Assembly: GCA_020026195.1 (NCBI GenBank)
Contig: JAHHQW010000026.1
Coordinates: forward strand, 1 to 33,053
DNA: 33,053 nucleotides
Origin: Prevotella sp.
GTDB lineage: Bacteria > Bacteroidota > Bacteroidia > Bacteroidales > Bacteroidaceae
Direction of reading: 5' to 3'
The position numbers and the translations under genes are program-made. This document shows positions 15,440 to 24,460 of the stretch, in pieces. The notes beneath the pieces are model-generated. The model was given only the letters and a program-made list of their open reading frames with translations, did not search any database and had not been told where the DNA came from. Within the stretch, counting starts at the first letter, position 1. The number at the start of each line of letters is the position of its first letter.

Positions 15440-17126
15440 ATGAAGAAATTATTTTTACTTATTGCATCATTGTATGCATCAACGTGTCTGTATGCTGAAA
15501 AAGACGATCCGATAGTATTCGCCGACCCTTTAGTAGAACAAATATGTGTCGATAACTGGGACTTTAACAAAGATGGAAAACTCAGCTATGAGGAAGCTTC
15601 AGGCATTAAAAGTGTGGGAATGGTATTCGCAAAGAACCAGGATATAAAGTCTTTCAACGAATTCCAATACTTCACCAGCGTTACAATGACCGAAGAGTTC
15701 TCGTTCGAAGCATGTTTATCTCTGGAAGAAATCACAATGCCGTCTTCTATGCTTTCATTGGAAAAAGGTAGTTTCTGTGATGCCGCAATGCTTAATAAGG
15801 TTACTCTTAACGAAGGACTTAAATACATCGGCGAAGGTTGTTTTGCCAACTGTTCTGCAATCGAGACAATCAATATACCAGAAACAGTAGAGAAATTCGG
15901 TGGCTCTGCTTTCCATAAATGTACATCTCTTATATCACTTAAGATTCCCTGCTCTTGTAGAATACATCCCTACAGAACTGTGTAACGGCTGTACTTCTCT
16001 TGAAAGTGTTATCTTCCAAGAAGGTCTTAAAGGCATGGCTAACTCTGCATTCAACGAATGCATCAGCATCCAGAGCATAAGTCTGCCTTCTACATTCAAG
16101 AGCTTCGGTATGTGGGTTTTCTGGGATTGTTTATCAATACAAAAATTTGAAGTTGCCGAATCTAATCCTTATTTCGTTTCTATAGACGGTATTCTTTATT
16201 CTAAGGATAAAAAGACACTCGTACAATACCCGGCTGGCAGCCCTGCTACAGAACTTAAAGTTCCCGAAGGCACAGAGATATTAGGATTTGCTTCTTGTGA
16301 GGGTGCAATGAATCTTGAAAAAGTTACTATCCCTGAATCATGTAAGATGCTCGACGGTGCATCGCTTTATATGTGCGAAAATTTGAAAGAATGTATAATG
16401 CACGATAATGTAGAGATTATCGGTAACGAAGTTTTCTACGGATGTTCGAACCTTGCCAATGTTAAAATCCCGGCTAACATAAAGACACTTGGCTCCGGAG
16501 CATTCACCGGATGTACAAGTTTCACACACATGGTTGTGCCCGAACAGATTACCTACATAGAATTCCGTCTGTTCTATAATTGCAGTTCGCTCAAGACCGT
16601 AGAATTCTCTAATAAGGCCGAAACCATCGATCAGGAAGCATTCTCCGGCTGTACGGCTCTCGAATCAATGACTATTCCTGCATCTGTATCATACATTGCT
16701 CCTCTTGCTTTTGATGAATGTACCAGCATGAACAACATTACGGTTTACAATACTACAGGTAATATCGCAGGTGTTGAAATTTCACAGCTTATACCGAGGG
16801 ACATAGACGGCAACTATCTTGAGAACGAACGTATAATTTATGTTCCGAAAGGACATAAGGCTGACTACACAGAAAGTAGCTTCTGGAAAAATGCAAAGGA
16901 GATAAGAGAATTTGATCCTGAATCTACTGACATCAATGCAGCTGTTGCCGAAGGTTCTGTAATAAACATTAACGGCACTGACGTGAACGTAACTACAGAA
17001 AACGGCATGATTGACATCTATACCGTAGACGGTGTTCTGTTCGACAGATTCTCTGCTAAAGAAAACAATATAGAAATTCCTGCCGGCATGTACATTATAA
17101 ACGGCAAGAAGATTATAGTAAAATAA
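15440..17126 (+). pseudogene. BspA-like leucine-rich-repeat surface protein, frameshifted
   Basis: The start MKKLFLLIASLYASTCLYA at 15440 is a good signal peptide. An EF-hand-like loop DFNKDGKLSYEEA follows, then about a dozen BspA/TpLRR repeats of the form C-x-S-L-x-x-I-x-I-P-x-x-V-x-x-I-x-x-x-A-F. The reading frame breaks near 15949: frame one ends at a stop at 15985 (TSLISLKIP then unrelated residues), and the repeat continues in the next frame as ALVEYIPTELCNGCTSL. Removing one T in CCCTGCT (15947-15953) restores P-x-x-V-x-x-I exactly. The C-terminal 65 residues (IDIYTVDGVLFDRF, then AGMYIINGKKIIVK) look like a type IX secretion sorting domain. BspA-like proteins bind host matrix or other bacteria. 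Either a recent inactivation, phase variation or a sequencing error. Confidence 0.82.
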
Positions 17127-17174
17127 TATGATTTAATCTGGCTTCATTTACACAGCCAGAAGAAATATTGAGAA

Positions 17175-17210
17175 GAGGTGTATCCGCAAATACGGATACA
17201 CCTCTTTTTT
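17175..17210 (+). terminator. Terminator of the LRR gene
   Basis: A perfect 12-bp stem GAGGTGTATCCG (17175-17186) and CGGATACACCTC (17193-17204) with a 6-nt loop and a T6 tail (17205-17210). Confidence 0.92.
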
Positions 17211-17345
17211 GTCCGTAGACAATCATATCTTAAATGTAACAAAGAGTATTAGCAAAGAATTATCATTGAAAATCATAAAAGAGCATTATAGTCCCAAAGA
17301 CATCCCTTTGTTTCCCTACATAACACAGCCTGATTAACAGGCTAA

Positions 17346-17483
17346 TACAGCATTAACAGTTTGCTAAAATATATGTGCTTATCTGCCGTCATATGATGTT
17401 TACCCCAAAACAGGGTAAAAAGACTTTTATCAGACACATCATAATGAAAAGGCAGAACCGGAACACAGAGTTAAAATGCTGTA
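17346..17483. ncRNA. Rod-like nested inverted repeat, candidate structured RNA
   Basis: Six paired segments nest in strict order: TACAGCATT (17346-17354) with AATGCTGTA (17475-17483), TGTG (17374-17377) with CACA (17464-17467), CTGCC (17383-17387) with GGCAG (17451-17455), ATGATGT (17393-17399) with ACATCAT (17436-17442), and the apical TTACCC (17400-17405) with GGGTAA (17413-17418). Internal loops separate them, as in 6S-like or long leader RNAs. No protein is encoded. It lies beyond the LRR terminator and no clear promoter was found on either strand, so the transcribed strand is unknown. Confidence 0.4.
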
Positions 17484-17624
17484 TATCATTATAATATCTA
17501 ATAATGTCGTGATAAAAAGAATAATAAATTATTATTGTTGAAAAACAATTGATTAGCAGTCAATAAAAAGCTAACAGATAATAATTAAAACAGCTTACTA
17601 CTAACGATTTAATACTGACAACAA

Positions 17625-17775
17625 GCAACTTAGAACTGACAGCTGATACTTAAAAACCAAAAGTGATAGCCGACAGCCGATAACCAACGACTGATAACTG
17701 ATAACCGACAGCTGATAACTTAAAACTTTAAACTTTGAACTTAAAACTTTAAACCCCAAACCAACAGCTGATAAC
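17625..17775 (+). repeat. Degenerate 7-bp-period repeat block 2
   Basis: Heptamers CTGATAA, CCGACAG, CTTAAAA, CTTTAAA, CTTTGAA follow each other, with the same C-poor-to-CCCC ending as block 1 (they share a 19-nt exact segment). It lies between a candidate RNA and the terminator of the TonB receptor gene, in sequence without coding capacity. Confidence 0.72.
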
Positions 17776-17780
17776 TAACA

Positions 17781-17822
17781 AAAAAAGCGTGTGGAAAAAC
17801 ACGTTAATGCAATTCCACACGC
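17781..17822 (-). terminator. Terminator of the TonB receptor gene
   Basis: GCGTGTGGAA (17787-17796) pairs with TTCCACACGC (17813-17822). On the minus strand it is followed by six T (complement of 17781-17786). Confidence 0.85.
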
Positions 17823-17851
17823 AATATAAAGTTTAAGACCTGTCTAAAAAA

Positions 17852-20800
17852 TTAGAAGAGGAGCTTGAAGCCAATCTGAGCATTCCATCTTGAGAAGATG
17901 TCATTAACCTGAGGCTTGTTGTTAGAGTTGTAAGAGAACTTAGCAGCATTAGTCTCCTTGTCTATACCTTCGAGAGTAAGAGGTGAGAGGTTGTTAACGT
18001 TGCCGTAGTGAGCACCCCACTTCTTGTTAAGCATATTAGCAAAGTTGATAATATCCAATGTAATCTCGAAGCGACCCTGCCCCTTAGAGTTGTAGATTGT
18101 CTGACCGATGTGGAGGTTCAATTCGTTCTCCCACTTGCTGAGGTTAGAGTTACGCTGAGCATAACGTCCGCGGTGATCCTTAGCATAGTCATCATTTTCA
18201 ATCCACTGCTCGAAAGCCTGACGAGACTCTTCAGCAGACATACCCTTCTTATCAACGAAGATCATGTTCTTGAGTTCGTCCTTAGTAGGAATGTAGAGAA
18301 GGTTGTTACCTCTCTGACCATCATGGTTAAAGTCTGTTCTTTCGTTCATTGTAAGGCTGTAACGGCCACCGCTGAATCCATTGTACATAACAGAAACGTT
18401 TGTGCTCATCCAGTCGTTCCAGTACTTAGGAGATGTATAGTTGAGCTGAACCATTACGCGGTGAGGAATATCGAACTTAGAGAAGCCCATTTCGTTAGCG
18501 TCGTTAGTGTCACGGCTGTAGTTGTACTTCCAGTTAGAGTAAGCAACAGAAGATGTACCGTCGTTTACAGAACGAGAGCGACCGAATGTATAAGAAGCCA
18601 TTACATCAAGACCGAAGTCGAAGCTCTTTTCGAGTGATGCAGAGATGTTATAAGAATAACCCTTGTTTGTGTTCTTGAGGTTTACGATGCTCCAGTAGTT
18701 AGACTTAGCAAGTGAGTAGTTCTGAGATGCAGAGTTCTCTACACCGGGAACTGCGTATGTAAGACCGTCCTTCTCAAGAGCGATGTTCTCGAAGAATACG
18801 TTGTTGAGGTTCTTAGAGTAGATACCTTCCAATGTGAACTTGATGTCGTAAGGAAGTTTCTGTTCCCATGCAACGTTAGCACGGAGTACCTGCGGGTACT
18901 TGAAGTCATCGTCTACTGTTACGATATCAGGCTTCTGACCATAACCGCCGAGCTGTGATGCACCCATAGGATCGTTGTAGTATTTACCGAGTGAAGGAAT
19001 TTCCTGACCTTCCTTAGGCTGGTAAGTTGTACCCTTCTGTTCGATACCTGTGTTTGTATAAGCGTTAGAGAACCATACGAAAGGTACACGACCTGTGAAT
19101 ATACCTACACCACCACGGAAGAGAGTGTTGTGCTGCTTGTCAGCATACCAGCGGAAACCGAGACGCGGTGAAAGGAGAACCTTAGCACCAGGCATTGTAC
19201 CAACCTTTACGCCAAGACCCTTTGATGCTGCATACTCGTTGAATTTAGAGTTTTCAGAAGGATCGTCGAATGTTGTAGAGATATCCATACGCATACCGTA
19301 TGTTACTGTCAGGTTGTCGAGGATATGCCACTTATCCTGAGCATAGAGTCCGAAGAGACCAGCCTTGAATGAAGGAGCATAACGTGTGTCACCACCTGTT
19401 ACGGCAGGGTCAGTGTACTTGTACTGGAACTTCCAGGGGTTATCGTTCATGAAGTCATCGAGAGAGTCATAGTACCATGAACCATTGACAGCCTGGATGA
19501 AACAGTTCTTCATGTTGTAGATTTCGTTGTGAGTACCGAATGTCAGAGTATGGTCTGCGAGGTACCAAGAGAGGTTATCCTCAATTGTCCAGATGTCCTG
19601 ATCGAGGTAGTTGGCACCTGATGAGTAGTCTGTACCGATGTTAGCTTCGATGTTGCTCTTGCCATCGGCAGCGAGGATGTTCTTAATCTGAACTGTAGGA
19701 CCCTGGTAACCGCATTCACGATGGTCGCGAACGAATGTACCAGATACACGTGCTTCGTTGAAGAGCTTATCACCAATCTTAGAGTTAAGTTCGGCTACGA
19801 TAGAGTTTGTCTTGTTCTTCTGTGTGTAACCACTTCCGTTGAAAGTGAACTTGTAAGGACTCAGACCGTTCTTGTCGTCTGAAGAGTTGTTGTACTGATA
19901 ACGCAGTGAGAACTTGTGGTTATCTGTGATGTTCCAGTCTACACGGGCAAGGATGCCGAGACTCTCTGTCATTACGTTCTGCTTGCCCCATGACTCCTCG
20001 AACTGGCTGCCGGTAAGATCATAGTACTTGTCAGCAATCTGCTTGGCTGTAGCTTCTGTGATGTAACGGTCAGAGTAACCGGGATAGATTGAAGAAGGAT
20101 ACTTCTTCTCTTTCTTCTCGATACTTGTGAAGAAGAACAACTTATCCTTGATGATAGGACCGCCTAATGTAGCACCATAAGTCTTTGTGCTCTGCTGCTC
20201 CATTTCTTCCTTCATGTGATTCTTAGACCATGCATACTTACCCCACATATCCTGGTTTGTGTAATATGTGTAGGCAGATCCGTGGAACTCGTTAGTACCC
20301 TGCTTTGTTACAGCGTTGATGGCACCACCTGTGAAACCGCTCTGACGAACGTCGAAGGGTGCTACGACAACCTGAAGTTCCTGGATAGCATCGATAGAAA
20401 TAGGATTAGCGTCTGTCTGACCACCGTTTGTACCTCCGGCAGAAAGACCGAATACGTCGTTACTTACAGTACCGTCAATCTGGAAGCTGTTGTAACGGTT
20501 GTTTGTTCCTGCGATAGTGATACCGCCCTTCTTGTTAGCGCTTACCAGCGGAGAAAGCTTGGCAACATCATAGATGTTACGGCTTACAGAAGGAGTGTTC
20601 TCGATTTTGTCCTTGTTGAAGTTTACAGAAGCACCGGCATTAGTGTTAGCCTGTCCCTGAACAACGATTTCGCCAAGAACTGCATTGTCTTCCTTGAGAT
20701 CAGCATCAATTACCTTGGGTTCACCAAGCTGGAGGTAAACGCCAGAGTAGATTCTGTCCTCATAACCGATGAATGTGATTTCGATTCTGTAAGGACCGCC

Positions 20801-21016
20801 GACACGCATACCCTGAATAGAGTAACGTCCCTTCTCATTAGTTACTGCGAGGTACTTTGAACCAGAAGGTTCGTGTACCGCCTTGATAGTGGCACCAACG
20901 ATGTCTTCACCATCTGCTCTTACCTGTCCTGTTAAAGCAGATGTCGTAACCTGAGCTACTGTTGTCATAGTAACTGCAAGTAACATCGCAAACATTACAA
21001 ATAATTTTTTTGTCAT
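17852..21016 (-). CDS. Oar-like TonB-dependent outer-membrane receptor
   Basis: A 1054-residue outer-membrane protein. A signal peptide ends near residue 21 (TVAQ). A carboxypeptidase-regulatory-like beta-sandwich (about 25-110, SALTGQVRADGEDIVGATI) precedes the plug domain (about 130-240, with NRYNSFQIDGT and INAVTKQGTN). The rest forms the 22-strand barrel and ends with a terminal aromatic (FKLLF). This is the Oar/OmpA-like TonB receptor class that is common in Bacteroidetes and not tied to a SusD partner; no SusD gene follows here. The ligand is unknown, and peptides or proteins are plausible given the proteases in the window. It begins 45 nt after rsmE on the same strand and may be co-transcribed. 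Confidence 0.9.
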   Translation of the reverse strand: MTKKLFVMFAMLLAVTMTTVAQVTTSALTGQVRADGEDIVGATIKAVHEPSGSKYLAVTNEKGRYSIQGMRVGGPYRIEITFIGYEDRIYSGVYLQLGEPKVIDADLKEDNAVLGEIVVQGQANTNAGASVNFNKDKIENTPSVSRNIYDVAKLSPLVSANKKGGITIAGTNNRYNSFQIDGTVSNDVFGLSAGGTNGGQTDANPISIDAIQELQVVVAPFDVRQSGFTGGAINAVTKQGTNEFHGSAYTYYTNQDMWGKYAWSKNHMKEEMEQQSTKTYGATLGGPIIKDKLFFFTSIEKKEKKYPSSIYPGYSDRYITEATAKQIADKYYDLTGSQFEESWGKQNVMTESLGILARVDWNITDNHKFSLRYQYNNSSDDKNGLSPYKFTFNGSGYTQKNKTNSIVAELNSKIGDKLFNEARVSGTFVRDHRECGYQGPTVQIKNILAADGKSNIEANIGTDYSSGANYLDQDIWTIEDNLSWYLADHTLTFGTHNEIYNMKNCFIQAVNGSWYYDSLDDFMNDNPWKFQYKYTDPAVTGGDTRYAPSFKAGLFGLYAQDKWHILDNLTVTYGMRMDISTTFDDPSENSKFNEYAASKGLGVKVGTMPGAKVLLSPRLGFRWYADKQHNTLFRGGVGIFTGRVPFVWFSNAYTNTGIEQKGTTYQPKEGQEIPSLGKYYNDPMGASQLGGYGQKPDIVTVDDDFKYPQVLRANVAWEQKLPYDIKFTLEGIYSKNLNNVFFENIALEKDGLTYAVPGVENSASQNYSLAKSNYWSIVNLKNTNKGYSYNISASLEKSFDFGLDVMASYTFGRSRSVNDGTSSVAYSNWKYNYSRDTNDANEMGFSKFDIPHRVMVQLNYTSPKYWNDWMSTNVSVMYNGFSGGRYSLTMNERTDFNHDGQRGNNLLYIPTKDELKNMIFVDKKGMSAEESRQAFEQWIENDDYAKDHRGRYAQRNSNLSKWENELNLHIGQTIYNSKGQGRFEITLDIINFANMLNKKWGAHYGNVNNLSPLTLEGIDKETNAAKFSYNSNNKPQVNDIFSRWNAQIGFKLLF

Positions 21017-21061
21017 AAAATGATAGTTTAAAATAAGTTGTATAATATATGTGAATTGTCT

Positions 21062-21796
21062 TTATCTGTTTCTTCTTGCCAGCGACGACATCATCACTGC
21101 CGACAGTGCCGCCGTCTCTGTACGCAGACGGCTCTCGCCAAGACTCACAGACACAAAGCCTGCGTCAACGGCCTCGCGCACCTCCTCGACAGAGAAGTCA
21201 CCCTCAGGACCAATCATAATGGTAATGTCCTCGTCCTCTGCATCTTTGCAGGGACGGCATATCTCATCGTAGAAGTCTTTCTTCTCGATTTCTTCGTAAC
21301 AATGTGCAATGTATTTTCTGCCTTTACGTGGCATCTGGATAAACTGTGTAAACGCCGTAACGTCGTTTACCACTGGCATGAAGGGCTTGCGGCTCTGCTT
21401 CACTGCCGATACTACCGTCTTTTCTATACGGTCCTTACGCATCTGTCTGCGTTCTGAAAAGCGGCATTCCAAGAATGTAAATTCGTCTATACCTACCTCG
21501 GTGGCCTTCTCCGCCATCCATTCTATGCGCTCCATCATCTTTGTGGGAGCTACGGCGAGATGTATGTGTCCGTGCCACGTTTTCTGCTGCGGCATGGTCT
21601 CTAATATACGGTAAGTGCAGTGCTTTCCGGCTGTCAGGGTTACTTCGGCACGGTAGAACGAACCTTTGCCATCCATTAGGAAGAGTTCGTCGCCTACGGT
21701 GAGCCTCAGCACTCGCAGCGCGTGTGTTGCTTCTTCATCGGGCAGACGGTCGGTAGCGACAGCTTCCGGTGCATAAAAGTATCTCACCTCTTTCAT
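21062..21796 (-). CDS. rsmE: 16S rRNA (uracil-1498-N3)-methyltransferase
   Basis: A 244-residue SPOUT methyltransferase that methylates U1498 of 16S rRNA using S-adenosylmethionine. The N-terminal PUA-like domain begins YFYAPEA. The knotted SAM site is seen as IMIGPEGDFS, then LGESRLRTETAAL near the C-terminus, both diagnostic of RsmE. Length is normal. It lies 157 nt downstream of the permease gene and upstream of the TonB receptor on the same strand. No full promoter consensus is seen in front of it. Confidence 0.95.
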   Translation of the reverse strand: MKEVRYFYAPEAVATDRLPDEEATHALRVLRLTVGDELFLMDGKGSFYRAEVTLTAGKHCTYRILETMPQQKTWHGHIHLAVAPTKMMERIEWMAEKATEVGIDEFTFLECRFSERRQMRKDRIEKTVVSAVKQSRKPFMPVVNDVTAFTQFIQMPRKGRKYIAHCYEEIEKKDFYDEICRPCKDAEDEDITIMIGPEGDFSVEEVREAVDAGFVSVSLGESRLRTETAALSAVMMSSLARRNR

Positions 21797-21953
21797 AAGG
21801 TATAAAATAAATTATCCGTTTTGTCCGTCTCAGATCTGTGGCGCACCACGACCATGACCGGAACAGTTTCCTATTTATCTTAAAAAAACATCTCCATACT
21901 ATCTCATATCACCATTGCGGTACGGGCCGTACGGAAAGCCCTATGCAGTTTAA

Positions 21954-23219
21954 CTAAGCATTTTCTTTCTTGGGGCGGAATATCAGCGCAAAGAGTATAA
22001 GCACCACGAGTGCATAAGCTGCAAAGATATACCATACGGTGCTCCAGTCGCCTACCTGATAATTCGAGCCGTTGAATTCCTGGAATTCAGTGTAATGATT
22101 AACAATAGCCTGAGCTCCGAGCGTACCGATAGTGGCACCGAGTCCGTTTGTCATAATCATGAACAATCCCTGTGCGCTGCTTCTTATCTCCTCGTCAGTC
22201 TCCTGGTCTACATAGAGAGCGCCGGAAACATTGAAGAAGTCGAATGCCACGCCGTAAACAATCATAGAAAGCACGAAGAGCCATACACCGCTGCCGGGAT
22301 TACCGAGTCCGAAGAAACCGAAGCGGAACACCCATGCAAGCATTGCAATCATCATAACGTTCTTGATACCAAAGCGTTTCATAAAGAACGGGATGAGCAG
22401 AATACAGCAAGTCTCGCTTATCTGTGAGAGTGATATAAGGATTCCGGCATGTTCTACGCCGAAAGTATTTGCGTACTGTTCTTCTATTCCGAAACTGCCG
22501 ATGAACGAGTTGGCGTAACCGTTAGTAATCTGGAGCGATACGCCCAGCATCATTGAGAAGATGAAGAATATGGCCATCTTACGCTGCCTGAACAGTTTGA
22601 AGGCATCGAGACCGAGCGCCTGCGAGAGAGTCTTCTTTTCGTCGCTGTGACTTACAGGACAGTGCGGAAGCGTAAGTGAATAAGCTGCAAGGATAAAGCC
22701 GATGATGGCAGAAACGTAGAACTGTTTGTAGCTGTCCATGTATCCGAGCAGATCAACGAGCCACATGGTACAGATAAAACCGATTGTTCCGAACACACGT
22801 ATAGGCGGGAAAGCCTTCACGGTATCTAAGCCGGCATGTTTCAGTCCGGTGAAAGCCACCGAGTTACTGAGAGCAAGCGTAGGCATATAGAAAGCCACAC
22901 TGAGAGTGTAGAGTGAAATGAACAGACTCTTCTGGATGTCTGCGCCGTAACTCATGCCGTAGTATGCCGTAGCGCCCATGAAGAGAGCTGCAAGAAGATG
23001 ACACAAACTTAAAAGTCGCTGTGCAGGAATCCATCTGTCGGCAACGATGCCGATGAGTCCGGGCATAAAGAGCGAGACAATTCCCTGAATAGAATAGAAC
23101 CATCCTATTTCCTGTCCCAGATTAATCTGTCCCAGATAACGTGCCATAGAAGTGAGATACGCACCCCAGACAGCGAACTCCAGGAAGTTCATTATCGTAA
23201 GACGAACTTTTAAATTCAT
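21954..23219 (-). CDS. Nucleoside:H+ symporter family MFS permease
   Basis: A 421-residue permease of the NupG/Nuc_H_symport family with twelve predicted helices. Family features are the N-terminal MNFLEFAVWGAYLTSMARYL, the G-IADRW loop between helices 2 and 3 (GIVADRWIPAQRLL) and the helix 11 ALYVDQETDEEIRSSAQGLF region. Nucleosides are the likely substrate. The start is placed at 23219: an in-frame ATG at 23246 overlaps the -7 box and lies upstream of the predicted transcription start. In Bacteroidetes this permease is often found near nucleoside salvage genes, though none is seen here. Confidence 0.9.
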   Translation of the reverse strand: MNLKVRLTIMNFLEFAVWGAYLTSMARYLGQINLGQEIGWFYSIQGIVSLFMPGLIGIVADRWIPAQRLLSLCHLLAALFMGATAYYGMSYGADIQKSLFISLYTLSVAFYMPTLALSNSVAFTGLKHAGLDTVKAFPPIRVFGTIGFICTMWLVDLLGYMDSYKQFYVSAIIGFILAAYSLTLPHCPVSHSDEKKTLSQALGLDAFKLFRQRKMAIFFIFSMMLGVSLQITNGYANSFIGSFGIEEQYANTFGVEHAGILISLSQISETCCILLIPFFMKRFGIKNVMMIAMLAWVFRFGFFGLGNPGSGVWLFVLSMIVYGVAFDFFNVSGALYVDQETDEEIRSSAQGLFMIMTNGLGATIGTLGAQAIVNHYTEFQEFNGSNYQVGDWSTVWYIFAAYALVVLILFALIFRPKKENA

Positions 23220-23243
23220 GTTATTATACGTGTTAATTTTCTG

Positions 23244-23275
23244 CAAAGATACGTCAAAAAACTTTTATAACCAAA
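23244..23275 (-). promoter_or_regulatory. Consensus promoter of the MFS permease
   Basis: TTTG (complement of 23272-23275), 20 nt, then TATCTTTG (complement of 23244-23251). Transcription would start near 23237, which sets the start codon at 23219. Confidence 0.82.
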
Positions 23276-23880
23276 AAAAACGGGTACATAGTTGCATTTA
23301 GAATCGCATAAAACCACCTATTTTCAGATTATGTGCATAAATTATATAATAAGGTATAGGCGCCTGACTGCCAACATATAAAATGAATAAACGCAGATGC
23401 TGATATTAACATATTTAATCAAACGTACACTTTTATAAAACGTATGTTATTTTCATCAGCGATGCTTAATTCTCAGAACCACGTCTGTTTATATGTGAAA
23501 AAAGTATGTCCGCAAGCGGCATTTAGAGCTACATTCTGCTTACTTTACGGATGTCCGAGGGATATGCAGCCACATAAAGCATAATAATGATAAAAAAGCG
23601 AGAGTTACGTTATCTGGCAGTCGCGCGGTTATAAAAATTATTCGCTATACCAATGCAGTGTAAATCAGGATTTTAAAGGAGCCGAAGGGCGGATAATTAC
23701 AAAGCGTCGGCATTATACTAATGTTACATAAAACAACATGGCAGACAGGCATCACATGCAAATATCTGCATTATTAATGCCTTATACATCAGTTTACTGG
23801 ATAAATAACCACTTTGTTACGACAATATATGCAGAGTGACGTTTTAGGAACAGACAACCAATGTATGTACGGAACAGGGC
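23276..23880. other. 600-bp intergenic stretch with nested hairpins
   Basis: No ORF is convincing on either strand. A two-step hairpin is present: GGCAT (23748-23752) with ATGCC (23777-23781), inside it ATGCA (23756-23760) with TGCAT (23767-23771). A smaller one is CATTA-tac-TAATG near 23711. The rest shows no feature that I recognise. Its length, between two divergently oriented promoter regions and gene ends, is unusual for this compact window. Confidence 0.35.
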
Positions 23881-23916
23881 AAAAAAATACCCGACAGGAA
23901 ATGATGTCCTGCCGGG
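23881..23916 (-). terminator. Terminator after the small secreted protein gene
   Basis: CCCGACAGGA (23890-23899) pairs with TCCTGCCGGG (23907-23916), with one wobble pair on the minus strand, followed on that strand by seven T-rich positions (complement of 23881-23887). Confidence 0.8.
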
Positions 23917-23942
23917 ATATTCTGTGTATTATTTAAATTCAA

Positions 23943-24434
23943 TCATCTCTTCTTCTTAGACGACTTCTTTTTCTTAGACTTCACAGCCTTGTCGTTGTTA
24001 TCGTCGGAAGTCTCGACCTGCATAGGAACGAACGATGTAAATGCGAAATCACCCTCAGAGAGAGTAACCACACGCATGTGCTTCATCTTCTTAGCGTAAC
24101 GCTCCTTCAGTTTATTAAATTTCTTCAGAGCCTTCTTCTCCTTCTCGTCGTAACTTATTCCGCACGTCATGTTCAGCACGCCGTCGTTCTCAAAATACCT
24201 CTGCAACTGATTAGAATAAGTCTCGCGCTCAATCACGAAACCATTGCGCGGGCGCACCCACACATCATTAACATTCTGTACGGTAGTGATGTACAGCGTA
24301 GAATCGTTAAACGAAAAAGCATATCCGAACATATAAAGATGCGGCAGACACTTGTTATCCGCCGATACCTTACCTGCTGTCGCTAACAGCATCACGAATG
24401 CTATGAAAAGAAATTTAATATATCTCATATACAC
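23943..24434 (-). CDS. Secreted lysine-rich-tailed protein of unknown function
   Basis: A 163-residue protein with a signal peptide of about 25 residues (hydrophobic FLFIAFVMLLATAG, then KVSADN). The mature part has no family that I recognise. It holds two Cys residues (NKCLP and TCGIS) that could form a disulphide, a charged helix (EKEKKALKKFNKLKERYAKK), and a low-complexity basic tail of Lys and Ser after acidic SDDNNDK. It starts 26 nt after rpoD (or 32 nt using the ATG at 24428) and shares its terminator, so it is probably the second gene of the rpoD unit. A 7-bp hairpin lies between the two genes. Confidence 0.7.
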   Translation of the reverse strand: MYMRYIKFLFIAFVMLLATAGKVSADNKCLPHLYMFGYAFSFNDSTLYITTVQNVNDVWVRPRNGFVIERETYSNQLQRYFENDGVLNMTCGISYDEKEKKALKKFNKLKERYAKKMKHMRVVTLSEGDFAFTSFVPMQVETSDDNNDKAVKSKKKKSSKKKR

Positions 24435-24439
24435 TGGTT

Positions 24440-24459
24440 AATGTCCCTCTGCGGACATT
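24440..24459. promoter_or_regulatory. Hairpin between rpoD and the next gene
   Basis: AATGTCC (24440-24446) pairs with GGACATT (24453-24459) across a 6-nt loop, directly after the rpoD stop codon. No T-tract follows on the minus strand, so it is more likely a message-stabilising or processing hairpin than a terminator. Confidence 0.4.
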
Positions 24460-24460
24460 T

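Noticed and set aside
23219..23246. Nine-residue N-terminal extension of the MFS permease
   Set aside because: The upstream ATG overlaps the -7 promoter box and lies before the likely transcription start.
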